The position numbers and the translations under genes were made by a program. Below the pieces are notes generated by a model. That model was not told the DNA's origin. It did no database searches and saw nothing but the letters and a program-made list of their open reading frames with translations. Positions 56,831 through 64,000 of a stretch of DNA of 64,000 nt are shown here, piece by piece (position 1 is the first letter of the stretch; each line of letters begins with the position of its first letter). Location of the stretch: the NCBI RefSeq assembly GCF_900104485.1, contig NZ_FMXQ01000001.1, positions 310,001-374,000 on the forward strand, written 5' to 3'. This DNA is from Bauldia litoralis (lineage in GTDB: Bacteria; Pseudomonadota; Alphaproteobacteria; Rhizobiales; Kaistiaceae).

Positions 56831-58497
56831 CAGAACAGCCCCTCGACATTCCCGTCCGCGTCGAGGCGGATCGCTTCCGCCGCCGGGCGGCGCGGCAGGC
56901 CGGGCATGGTCATGATCGTCCCGCAGATGACGACTATGAAGCCGGCCCCGGCCGACAGCCGCACCTCGCGGATCGGCACCGCATGGTTCGACGGCGCCCC
57001 CATCAGCGCCGGATCGGCCGAGAAGGAATACTGCGTCTTGGCCATGCACACCGGCAGGTCGCCATGGCCCGCCGCCTCGAAACGGGCGAGCCGGTCGCGG
57101 ATCGCCTTGTCGGCGACCACCTCGCTCGCCCCGTAGAGGCTGACGGCGACGGTCGAGATCTTGTCGAGGAGCCGCATGCCGTCCGGATAGAGCGGCGCGA
57201 AATCGGCCGCGCCGGAATCCGCCAGCCCGACCACCGCCTCGGCCAGTGCCTCGGCGCCCTTGCCGCCATCGGCGAAGTGGGTGCAGACGATCGCCGTCGT
57301 GCCTTCGGCCTCGGCCGCCGCCTCGACGGCGCGGATTTCCGCCTCGGTATCGGCGGCGAAGCGGTTGATCGCCACCACCACCGGCACGCCGTAGCGTTTC
57401 ACGTTCTGCAGGTGGCGGGCGAGGTTGACCGCCCCGCGCGTCACTGCCGCCGCGTCCTCGCTGCCGAGGTCGCCACGCGCCACGCCGCCATGCATCTTCA
57501 GCGCCCGCACCGTCGCCACCACCACCGCCGCGTCGGGCCGCAGCCCCGCCTTGCGGCACTTGATGTCGAAGAATTTCTCCGCCCCGAGATCGGCGCCGAA
57601 GCCCGCCTCGGTCACCACATAGTCGCCGAGCTTGAGCCCGGCCCGCGTCGCCGCCACCGAGTTGCAGCCATGGGCGATGTTGGCGAAGGGCCCGCCATGG
57701 ACGAAGGCCGGGTTGCCTTCCAGCGTCTGCACCAGGTTCGGCGCCAGCGCGTCCTTGAGCAGCACCGCCATGGCGCCGTCGGCCTTGAGATCCTTCGCCG
57801 TCACCGGTTCGCCGTCGCGGGTCTCGGCAACGACGATCCGCCCCAGTCGCGCCACCAGGTCGTCGAGGTCGGTGGCGAGGCAGAAGATCGCCATCACCTC
57901 CGACGCCACGACAATGTCGAAGCCGTCCTCGCGCGGAAACCCGTTGGCGATGCCGCCGAGCGACGAGACGATGCCGCGCAGCGCCCGGTCGTTCATGTCG
58001 ACCACCCGCCGCCAGGTCACCCGCCGCGCATCGATGTCGAGCGCGTTGCCCCAGTAGATGTGGTTGTCGACCATCGCGGCGAGCAAGTTGTTGGCGGCGG
58101 CGATCGCCGCGAAGTCGCCGGTGAAGTGGAGGTTGATCTCCTCCATCGGGATGACCTGCGCATGGCCGCCGCCGGCCGCCCCGCCCTTCATCCCGAAGCA
58201 AGGCCCGAGCGAGGGTTCCCGCAGGCAGATCACCGCCTTCTTGCCGATCCGGTTCAGCGCGTCGCCGAGCCCGACGGTGGTCGTCGTCTTGCCCTCGCCG
58301 GCCGGCGTCGGCGAGATCGCCGTGACCAGCACCAGCTTGCCCTGCGGCCGATCGAGCCCGGTCAGCCATGGCAGCGCGATCTTGGCCTTGTGCGGCCCGT
58401 AGGCGAACACCGCCTCCGCCGGAATGCCGAGCCCGGCCGCCACGTCGGCAATCGGCCGTGGCTTCGCCGCGCGGGCGATCTCGATATCGGTCGGCAT
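56830..58497 (-). CDS. fhs: Formate-tetrahydrofolate ligase
   Basis: ATP-dependent formation of 10-formyl-THF from formate in one-carbon metabolism; 555 residues, the family size. P-loop [21 protein letters not shown] near 65-85, [17 protein letters not shown] near 97-113, [15 protein letters not shown] near 205 and [11 protein letters not shown] near the C terminus. ATG 58497 follows GGGGGG; the upstream ATG at 58668 is implausible. Coupled to a downstream two-helix protein. Confidence 0.96.
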   Translation of the reverse strand: MPTDIEIARAAKPRPIADVAAGLGIPAEAVFAYGPHKAKIALPWLTGLDRPQGKLVLVTAISPTPAGEGKTTTTVGLGDALNRIGKKAVICLREPSLGPCFGMKGGAAGGGHAQVIPMEEINLHFTGDFAAIAAANNLLAAMVDNHIYWGNALDIDARRVTWRRVVDMNDRALRGIVSSLGGIANGFPREDGFDIVVASEVMAIFCLATDLDDLVARLGRIVVAETRDGEPVTAKDLKADGAMAVLLKDALAPNLVQTLEGNPAFVHGGPFANIAHGCNSVAATRAGLKLGDYVVTEAGFGADLGAEKFFDIKCRKAGLRPDAAVVVATVRALKMHGGVARGDLGSEDAAAVTRGAVNLARHLQNVKRYGVPVVVAINRFAADTEAEIRAVEAAAEAEGTTAIVCTHFADGGKGAEALAEAVVGLADSGAADFAPLYPDGMRLLDKISTVAVSLYGASEVVADKAIRDRLARFEAAGHGDLPVCMAKTQYSFSADPALMGAPSNHAVPIREVRLSAGAGFIVVICGTIMTMPGLPRRPAAEAIRLDADGNVEGLF

Positions 58498-58730
58498 GTC
58501 AGTCCCCCCGGATGGCGTGATGGCGCGACCATGAAGCCCCCGGCAGGCCTTGCCAAGCCCGCCGGAGCCGTGCCGAGGCCAATTCCGGACGTGTTTCCAC
58601 AGCGCACCGGGCCGCCGGCGCACTTCGCCCTGCCCGACCGATGACGCCCGGCGCGACACCGGCATCATCCTTTCCGGTTGACGACCGGCGGCGGTGTGCC
58701 GAAGTTGAGGTCGCAGATTCTGGAGCAGAC

Positions 58731-59696
58731 ATGACCATTTTTCGCGAAGCCGACCGCCCCCTGACCGACGACGAGATCGGCGACTGGCTGCGCGACCTGC
58801 GCGGCAAGCCCTATTCGATCGAATCCGGCTTTGACGTCACGTCGGTCTTCAGGGCGCGTCTCGGCGCCGCCGACACCTTCTATTTCGCCGGCGTCAATGT
58901 CGAGAATCCGGATCACCGGGTCAGCACCCATGGCGAGGAGGGCGCGATCGCCGCGATGGTCGTAGCGCTCGGCAGGAAGGCCGAGTTGGTCGAGGGCTGG
59001 GTGATGGGCGCGCCGCGCGGCCTGGAAAAGGGCACCGACAATCCGCTCGGCAATGTCGAGGTCTCCTGCTGCGGCAAATGCCGCCAGCAGATTGCCAATT
59101 TCGCCAGCGAGGACGTCGTCATCCACTCGGTCGCCCTGAACGGATCGGCCTCGACCACCACCATGGGCCGCTACCTCCCCGACCAGTTCAGCTTCCGCCA
59201 GTTCCGCCCCGCGGCCGCCGAGGACGACGCGACACTGCCGCCGGCCCCGACCGCTGCCGAGATCGAGCAACGGCTGGTCCGCACCGGCCTGGCGCCGACA
59301 TCCGCCGAAATCTTCGATTGGCTCCGGTCGCTGGAATCGGCCAATGCCGCGTCCGGCACCTCGGACGCCGTCGTCCTCAAGCTGACGGACGGCACGCTGG
59401 TCGCCGGCGTCAAGATCGAGGAAGCCGCCTTCCAGGACGTCAACGCCATCCAGTGCGCCGCCGCCATCGCCAACGCCGCCTTCGGCCGGATCACCGTTAC
59501 CGAAATGTGGTCCTTCTCCCAAGGCTACCCGGGGGACCCCGACGATGCCTTCGTGACACCACAGCTATCGGCCCTGCAAACCCTGCTGGAATTCGCGGAA
59601 GACCCCGACATGCCGATTCACCTGTTCAACAAGGCCGGACAGCAGCGCGACACGACCCTCGCCGAGGCAGCGCACAAGGCCCTGACGCCCACCTGA
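58731..59696 (+). CDS. Cytidine deaminase-like protein with two CDA folds
   Basis: 321 residues. The first half has the Zn signature HGEEGAI near 66-72 (variant of HAE) and CGKCRQQ near 113-119, giving one His and two Cys ligands with a catalytic Glu. The second half (about 215-321, [23 protein letters not shown]) has the same fold but no Zn ligands, as in the dimeric Escherichia coli enzyme. Likely deaminates cytidine or a related amide-bearing nucleoside. ATG 58731 with GGAG upstream. No nucleoside operon around it. Confidence 0.75.
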   Translation: MTIFREADRPLTDDEIGDWLRDLRGKPYSIESGFDVTSVFRARLGAADTFYFAGVNVENPDHRVSTHGEEGAIAAMVVALGRKAELVEGWVMGAPRGLEKGTDNPLGNVEVSCCGKCRQQIANFASEDVVIHSVALNGSASTTTMGRYLPDQFSFRQFRPAAAEDDATLPPAPTAAEIEQRLVRTGLAPTSAEIFDWLRSLESANAASGTSDAVVLKLTDGTLVAGVKIEEAAFQDVNAIQCAAAIANAAFGRITVTEMWSFSQGYPGDPDDAFVTPQLSALQTLLEFAEDPDMPIHLFNKAGQQRDTTLAEAAHKALTPT

Positions 59697-59741
59697 TCGC
59701 GCCTCCGCCCAGGCGATTGCCAGTTCCGCGCCATCACGGCC

Positions 59742-60130
59742 CACCCGCTCATCCCCGCGCAAGCGGGGATCCCGTTTCCGCCGCTCCAGAACCGACCCAC
59801 CGTCATGGCCGGGCTTGGTCCGGCCATCCACGTCATGACGGGCATGCCAACGCCACACGCTCTCGGAAGCGGCACCGCGATGGCATGGATGCCCGGGTCA
59901 AGCCCGGGCATGACGGGGGTGTGTGCCCGATCGAAAGCGGGTCGTTGCGCACACCCCGCCATCCTGAGGCGCTCGATCGCCCAGGCGATCGGGCCTCGAA
60001 GGACGCTAGACCGCGCGACCGCCGCTCCACCTCGTCGCATGGTGAAGTCCACCAACGTCGCCCTGGCTTATCCTCCCCCGTTTACGGGGGAGGGGGACCA
60101 TGCGCAGCATGGTGGAGGGGGCGCACGCCC
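59742..60130. repeat. Cluster of four palindromic repeat families
   Basis: The gap 59697-60172 contains no gene. It contains ATCCCCGC/GCGGGGAT (59751-59770); a GGCCGG...CCGGCC element near 59802-59832 and a related one near 59880-59917 with CCCGGG...CCCGGG; the CATCCTGAGG...CCTCGAAGGA element at 59959-60005; and a G/C-run palindrome with ACCATGCGCAGCATGGT at 60071-60130. Three of these families occur together nowhere else in the window. Confidence 0.75.
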
Positions 60131-60172
60131 CTCCCCGCGCGAAGATCCATCACAACATCAGCAGCGCCACGC

Positions 60173-61492
60173 CTACTCCGCCGCCTCCCGCCGCTCCACG
60201 CCCCGCCTCTCGCCCAGCCGGTCCTTCACCAACCGCCCGCCGATCATCACCGCTTCGATCCGGTCAAAATCCTGGAGCACCCGGATGTCGGCCAGCGGGT
60301 CGCCGTCGACGATCAGCAGGTCGGCCAGATACCCTTCGCGGATCTGGCCAAGATCCTCGCCGCGCTGCATCAGTGCGCCGCCGTGCTTCGTCGCCGCGAC
60401 CAGCGTTTCCATCGGCGAGAAGCCGACGAAGTCGACGAAGTGTTCGAGGTCGCGGGCGTTGGTCCCCATCGGGTTGGTGACGAAGGCGCCGTAATCGCCG
60501 CCCGGCAGGACGCGGACGCCGCGCTTGTGGAGATCGCGCATGCAGGCCCGCGTCGTCTCCAGTTCCTGCTCGAGGCTGGCATAGCGCGACGCCGGCCACT
60601 TGAAGCCGTAGTCGGCGGCCTCGCGCAGCATGGTCAGCGGCAGGCCAAGCGCCGGTGCGACAAAGACGCGATCCTTCGCGGCCTCCAGCATGTCGCGCGC
60701 CTCCTCGTCGGCATGGACTGCGTGGTAGATCACCTGCACCCCCTGCCGGACGCACATCTTGACGCCCTCGGAACTGGTGCAGTGGGCCGAGACCATCAGC
60801 CCGCGCGGGCGCGCCACCGCGACCACCGCCGCGACCTCTTCCTCGGCGATCACCGTCGTCTGGTCGTCGGCATGCATGTGGCCCCAGTCGCGGTCGCCGG
60901 AAACGTTGACCTTGAGGTTGTCGACGCCGTCGCGGGCGGCCAGCCGCGCCGCCTTGGTGAACTCGTCCGCGCCGTCGGCGGTGATCGCGAAGGCAAGGCT
61001 GCGGGGAAGCTGCAGGTAGTTGGTGTCGATGTCGCCGAGGTTGCCCGAGGGCGAGATCTCCTGGCTGGCAGCGCGGATGCGCGGGCCGGCAAACAGGCCG
61101 GCGGCAATCGCGTTGCGCACCGCGACGTCGAGCCGGGGCTTGGCGGCGGCGGCGCTGTAGAGGCTGGTGAAGCCGCGCTCCATCAGCATCTGCGCGTTGG
61201 CGAGCGAGATCAGCGCGTGGTCCTCCGGCTGGATCGCCACCACCGCCTCCATCGAGACGATATCGTTGAAGGAGATATGGCAATGCGCCTCGGTCAACCC
61301 GGGCATCACCGTGCGGCCCGTGCAGTCGATGACGGTTGCGTCGGCAGAAGCGCCTCGAGTCGGACCGGCGCTAGCGCCATCCTGTCGCGTCACCGCGACG
61401 ATGCGCTCGTCGACGATGTCGATCGTGGCCAGGAACGGGTCGACGCCGCTGCCGTCGATCACCCTTGCATTGACCATCGAGATTGTCGTCAT
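60173..61492 (-). CDS. Metal-dependent amidohydrolase (imidazolonepropionase/prolidase-like)
   Basis: 439 residues. N-terminal beta sandwich (MTTISMVNARVIDGSG), HxH in TEAHCHISF near 65-73, the carbamylated-Lys candidate in DNLKVNVSGD near 190, His in VSAHCTSSEG near 240 and VIYHAVHADE near 262, and Asp in LPGGDYGAF near 335. It belongs to the broad Xaa-Pro/prolidase-like amidohydrolase group; substrate unknown. ATG 61492 has the near-perfect GGAGGAAACG; further upstream would run into non-coding DNA. Confidence 0.82.
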   Translation of the reverse strand: MTTISMVNARVIDGSGVDPFLATIDIVDERIVAVTRQDGASAGPTRGASADATVIDCTGRTVMPGLTEAHCHISFNDIVSMEAVVAIQPEDHALISLANAQMLMERGFTSLYSAAAAKPRLDVAVRNAIAAGLFAGPRIRAASQEISPSGNLGDIDTNYLQLPRSLAFAITADGADEFTKAARLAARDGVDNLKVNVSGDRDWGHMHADDQTTVIAEEEVAAVVAVARPRGLMVSAHCTSSEGVKMCVRQGVQVIYHAVHADEEARDMLEAAKDRVFVAPALGLPLTMLREAADYGFKWPASRYASLEQELETTRACMRDLHKRGVRVLPGGDYGAFVTNPMGTNARDLEHFVDFVGFSPMETLVAATKHGGALMQRGEDLGQIREGYLADLLIVDGDPLADIRVLQDFDRIEAVMIGGRLVKDRLGERRGVERREAAE

Positions 61493-61620
61493 CGTTTCCT
61501 CCCCGGCATTTTTCGCGTGAAACCTCCCATGGCCCCGGTCGATTGGGAAGGGCCGCGCCACGGTTGCGACTGGCGCCAATGTTAACCCCCCGTTAACCGG
61601 ACTGGCGCGGGTATGATGGC

Positions 61621-62577
61621 ATGGTGAAAGCGAAACCCACCGACGCCCCCCTCGTCATTGCCCGGCCCGACCTGATGAAGGCGGTCGAGCGCTGGCGGCG
61701 GCATCTGGCCCAGGAGCGCCGGCTGGCGGCGAATACCGTCGAGGCCTATGCCCGCGACGTCGACCAGTTCCTCCGCTTCCTCACCGGCCACCTCGGCGAA
61801 CCGCCGAAGCTCGCCGACCTTGCCGACATGCGGGTCTCCGACATCCGCGCCTTCCTCGCCGCCCGCCGCAACGGCGGCGCCGGGTCGCGGACGGTGGCGC
61901 GTGGCATCGCCGGGGTGCGATCGCTGATCCGGTTCCTCGAGCGGGACGGGACAGCCACGGGCGCGCCGTTCCGCGCCGTCCGCCCACCCGCCCAGAAGCG
62001 TTCGCTGCCCCGTCCGCTGCCGCCCGAGGCCGCTTCAAAGGTCGTTTCGCTCGACCAGGCGCTCGACGAGGAGCCCTGGATCGCGGCGCGAAACACCGCG
62101 ATTTTCGCCCTGCTTTACGGCGGCGGCCTGCGTATCTCGGAAGCGTTGGCGCTGAAACGGTCCGAGGCGCCGCGAAACGCCAATGAGGCACTGCGCATCA
62201 CCGGCAAGGGCGGCAAGCAGCGGATCGTCCCGGTCCTGCCCGCCATCTCGGCCGCCGTCGCGCACTATCTCCGGCTCTGTCCGTACACGCCCGGCCCCGA
62301 TTCACCACTGTTTCTCGGCGCCCGCGGCGGCCCGCTCAACCCGCGCATGGTCCAGCGCGCCATGGAGAAATTGCGGTCAGCCCTGAACCTTCCCGACACC
62401 GCCACGCCGCATGCGCTGCGCCATTCCTTCGCCACGCATATCCTCGCAAGCGGCGGAGATTTAAGGGGAATCCAGGAACTCCTCGGCCACGCCAGCCTGT
62501 CGACAACCCAGGTCTATACCGAGGTCGACACCGACCGCCTGATGGCCGCCTTCACCGCCGCCCATCCCCGGGCGTGA
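61621..62577 (+). CDS. xerC: Tyrosine recombinase XerC
   Basis: Resolves chromosome dimers at dif together with XerD; 318 residues. N-terminal SAM-like core-binding domain (about 15-115), then the catalytic domain with Arg in GGGLRISEAL near 180, Lys in GKGGKQRIVPVL near 205, HALRHSFATH near 265, HASL near 290 and the catalytic Tyr in TTQVYTEVD near 300. Neighbour priA, usually adjacent in this class, is separated from it by about 12 kb of accessory genes. Confidence 0.9.
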   Translation: MVKAKPTDAPLVIARPDLMKAVERWRRHLAQERRLAANTVEAYARDVDQFLRFLTGHLGEPPKLADLADMRVSDIRAFLAARRNGGAGSRTVARGIAGVRSLIRFLERDGTATGAPFRAVRPPAQKRSLPRPLPPEAASKVVSLDQALDEEPWIAARNTAIFALLYGGGLRISEALALKRSEAPRNANEALRITGKGGKQRIVPVLPAISAAVAHYLRLCPYTPGPDSPLFLGARGGPLNPRMVQRAMEKLRSALNLPDTATPHALRHSFATHILASGGDLRGIQELLGHASLSTTQVYTEVDTDRLMAAFTAAHPRA

Positions 62578-62668
62578 CAGGGTTGGGACACCGGTCCGTT
62601 TCACTGAACAGCCGATGAACCGCCGCTTCAGGCCCGCTTCACCGCGTGAATCCTAGAGTGCGGGCGAA

Positions 62669-62710
62669 TGAAGGCGCCCTCCCTCGCCTCCATTCTCTCT
62701 CCTCCCTGAC
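62669..62710 (+). CDS. Possible 13-codon leader peptide
   Basis: An ATG-to-TGA reading frame of 13 codons (MKAPSLASILSPP) ends 10 bases before a strong terminator and about 246 bases upstream of the DMT transporter. Ser, Pro, Leu and Ile codons are abundant. It could mediate ribosome-controlled attenuation, but I see no run of one codon, and translation is unproven. Confidence 0.3.
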
Positions 62711-62719
62711 CCAAACTCC

Positions 62720-62749
62720 GGGCCCGCCCTAACCGGCGGGCCCTTTTTT
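62720..62749 (+). terminator. Rho-independent terminator between xerC and the DMT gene
   Basis: Perfect 9-bp stem GGGCCCGCC/GGCGGGCCC (62720-62728, 62735-62743) followed by six T. It ends xerC or a short transcript after it, and isolates the transporter gene. Confidence 0.85.
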
Positions 62750-62955
62750 GGACTGGCGTCGGCCGCCGGTCGTGGTAGACAGACGCCATGATGACGGCCC
62801 CGAAAACCCTTTGGCTTATTTGCCTTCGCGCCACGCGCGACGGGACCGGCGTCTGACCCCAGGGACGACCGGCCGGCGCGCGAAAGGTTTCGCGCCGGGC
62901 CTCACGATCACCGCCGCGATTGCCCGAACCGCCGACCGCAACGGAAGCGATCGCG

Positions 62956-63960
62956 ATGGCCATCAACACACCGACGCCCACCCCGGCAAGCGCCGCCACC
63001 GAGGCGCCGCCCCTGCCGCTCACCACGCCGGCGCCAACCCAGTCCTACGTGCGGATGGGGTATGTCTTCGCCGCGGTCGGGGCGCTGCTCTTCTCGACCA
63101 AGGCGGTCATCATCAAGCTCGCCTACGCCGAGACCATCGACGCCGAGACGCTGCTCGCCCTGCGCATGGCTTTTGCGCTTCCGTTCTATATCGGGATTGG
63201 CGGGCTCTCGATCCGCGACCGGAAGCGGAGCGGCCAGGCCCTGCCGCCGGCGCGGCAGGTGGCCGGGGCAGCGGCGGTCGGGCTGCTCGGCTACTGGTTC
63301 GCCAGCTACACGGACTTCCTCGGTCTCGAATACATTTCCGCCCAGTTCGAACGACTGATCCTGTTCACCTATCCGCTGTTCGTCGTGATCTTCGGGGCAA
63401 TGTTCTTCCGCCAGCCGATCCGGCTCAGGGCAGTTGCCGCGATCGGCATCAGCTACGCTGGCCTGGCGGTGATCTTCAGCGAGAAGGTCTCGACCTTCGG
63501 CCATGACGCGACCCTCGGCGCCGGTCTGGTGCTGGCCGCCGCGATCTCGTTCGCGCTCTATCAACTTCTCGCCAAGGACCTGATCGCCACGATCGGCCCG
63601 CGTCTGTTCACCTGCATCGCGATGAGCGGCGCGGCGGTCGGCGCGTTTGCCCAGTTCCTGTTCACCCACGCTCCCGCCGACCTGATTGTCACGCCGACCC
63701 TCTATGCCTATGCCTTGCTCATCGCCATCGGAGCGACCGTCCTGCCGTCCTTTTTCCTCAACGCCGCGCTGCACCGCATCTCCGCCCAGGCAAACGCGAC
63801 AATCGGGACATTGTCACCGGTGATGACGATCCTGCTCGCGGTGCTGATCCTCGGCGAGAAGCTGACGCTGATCGATGTGGCCGGGACCGCCCTGGTTCTC
63901 GCCGGTGTTGGGTGGTTCACCCTTGCCGACCAGGCGGCGCGGCGTCGTGCCGGAGCCTGA
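62956..63960 (+). CDS. DMT-superfamily (EamA) transporter
   Basis: 334 residues with ten predicted helices in two EamA repeats (about 45-170 and 190-320), with a Pro/Thr-rich N-terminal tail. Inner-membrane transporter, substrate unknown. ATG 62956 follows GGAAG; TTG 62920 is an alternative. It is unrelated at the sequence level I can see to the DMT gene at 31.9-32.8 kb beyond the shared fold. The 206 bases from the terminator to this start, and the last 40 bases of the window, show no gene. Confidence 0.85.
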   Translation: MAINTPTPTPASAATEAPPLPLTTPAPTQSYVRMGYVFAAVGALLFSTKAVIIKLAYAETIDAETLLALRMAFALPFYIGIGGLSIRDRKRSGQALPPARQVAGAAAVGLLGYWFASYTDFLGLEYISAQFERLILFTYPLFVVIFGAMFFRQPIRLRAVAAIGISYAGLAVIFSEKVSTFGHDATLGAGLVLAAAISFALYQLLAKDLIATIGPRLFTCIAMSGAAVGAFAQFLFTHAPADLIVTPTLYAYALLIAIGATVLPSFFLNAALHRISAQANATIGTLSPVMTILLAVLILGEKLTLIDVAGTALVLAGVGWFTLADQAARRRAGA

Positions 63961-64000
63961 TCGCGCGGTTGTGATGATACGAGGCTTCCCGCCTGAACCG

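Overview
The window is about 64 kb of GC-rich chromosomal DNA from an alphaproteobacterium, most likely a Hyphomicrobiales (Rhizobiales) member. The evidence is an L21 protein with a helix-hairpin-helix tail, an Obg GTPase without the C-terminal OCT domain, the housekeeping order rplU-rpmA-(GNAT)-obg-proB-proA-nadD-rsfS-rlmH-envC-ctpA-deacetylase-rppH, an atpHAGDC operon, and the interspersed palindromes (cores CATCCTGAGG...CCTCGAAGGA and CCATGCGCAGCATGG) common in that order. I see no tRNA, rRNA, CRISPR array, prophage or intact insertion sequence.

1-16.3 kb is a carbohydrate-use region. It has two PfkB-type kinases and a xylose-isomerase-like TIM-barrel protein, then a CUT1-type ABC importer: two tandem, closely related Tat-exported binding proteins and two permeases, with no ATPase in the window. 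Next comes a minus-strand set of an SIS-domain isomerase, a BtpA/SgcQ protein, an M42 peptidase (SgcX/FrvX type) and an FGGY kinase, which recalls the enterobacterial sgc locus. An SH3-domain membrane protein and a TauE/SafE permease follow. 16.6-24.0 kb holds a duplicated-domain Cys-rich secreted protein and a set of catabolic enzymes: FAH hydrolase, ACMSD-like amidohydrolase, M24 peptidase, acyl-CoA ligase, ketopantoate-reductase-like protein and aldose-epimerase-like protein.

24.1-49.2 kb is largely conserved core: ribosomal proteins L21/L27 with a clear promoter and terminator, obg, proline synthesis (proB, proA), nadD, rsfS (apparently starting at CTG), rlmH, envC/ctpA cell-wall genes, rppH, the F1 ATP synthase operon and priA. 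It is interrupted by an autotransporter, a DMT transporter and an Acg-like nitroreductase.

49.3-64 kb is accessory. It contains a GSU2403-type nucleotidyltransferase-fold gene whose promoter carries two identical inverted repeats, an unrecognised coiled-coil membrane protein, and a one-piece fusion of a CrtC/AttH-like lipocalin domain to a polyprenyl synthetase (the most unusual gene here). After these come small membrane and secreted proteins, formate-tetrahydrofolate ligase (fhs) coupled to a small membrane protein, a two-domain cytidine-deaminase-like protein, a cluster of four palindromic repeat families, an amidohydrolase, xerC, and a DMT transporter preceded by a leader-peptide-like ORF and a strong terminator.
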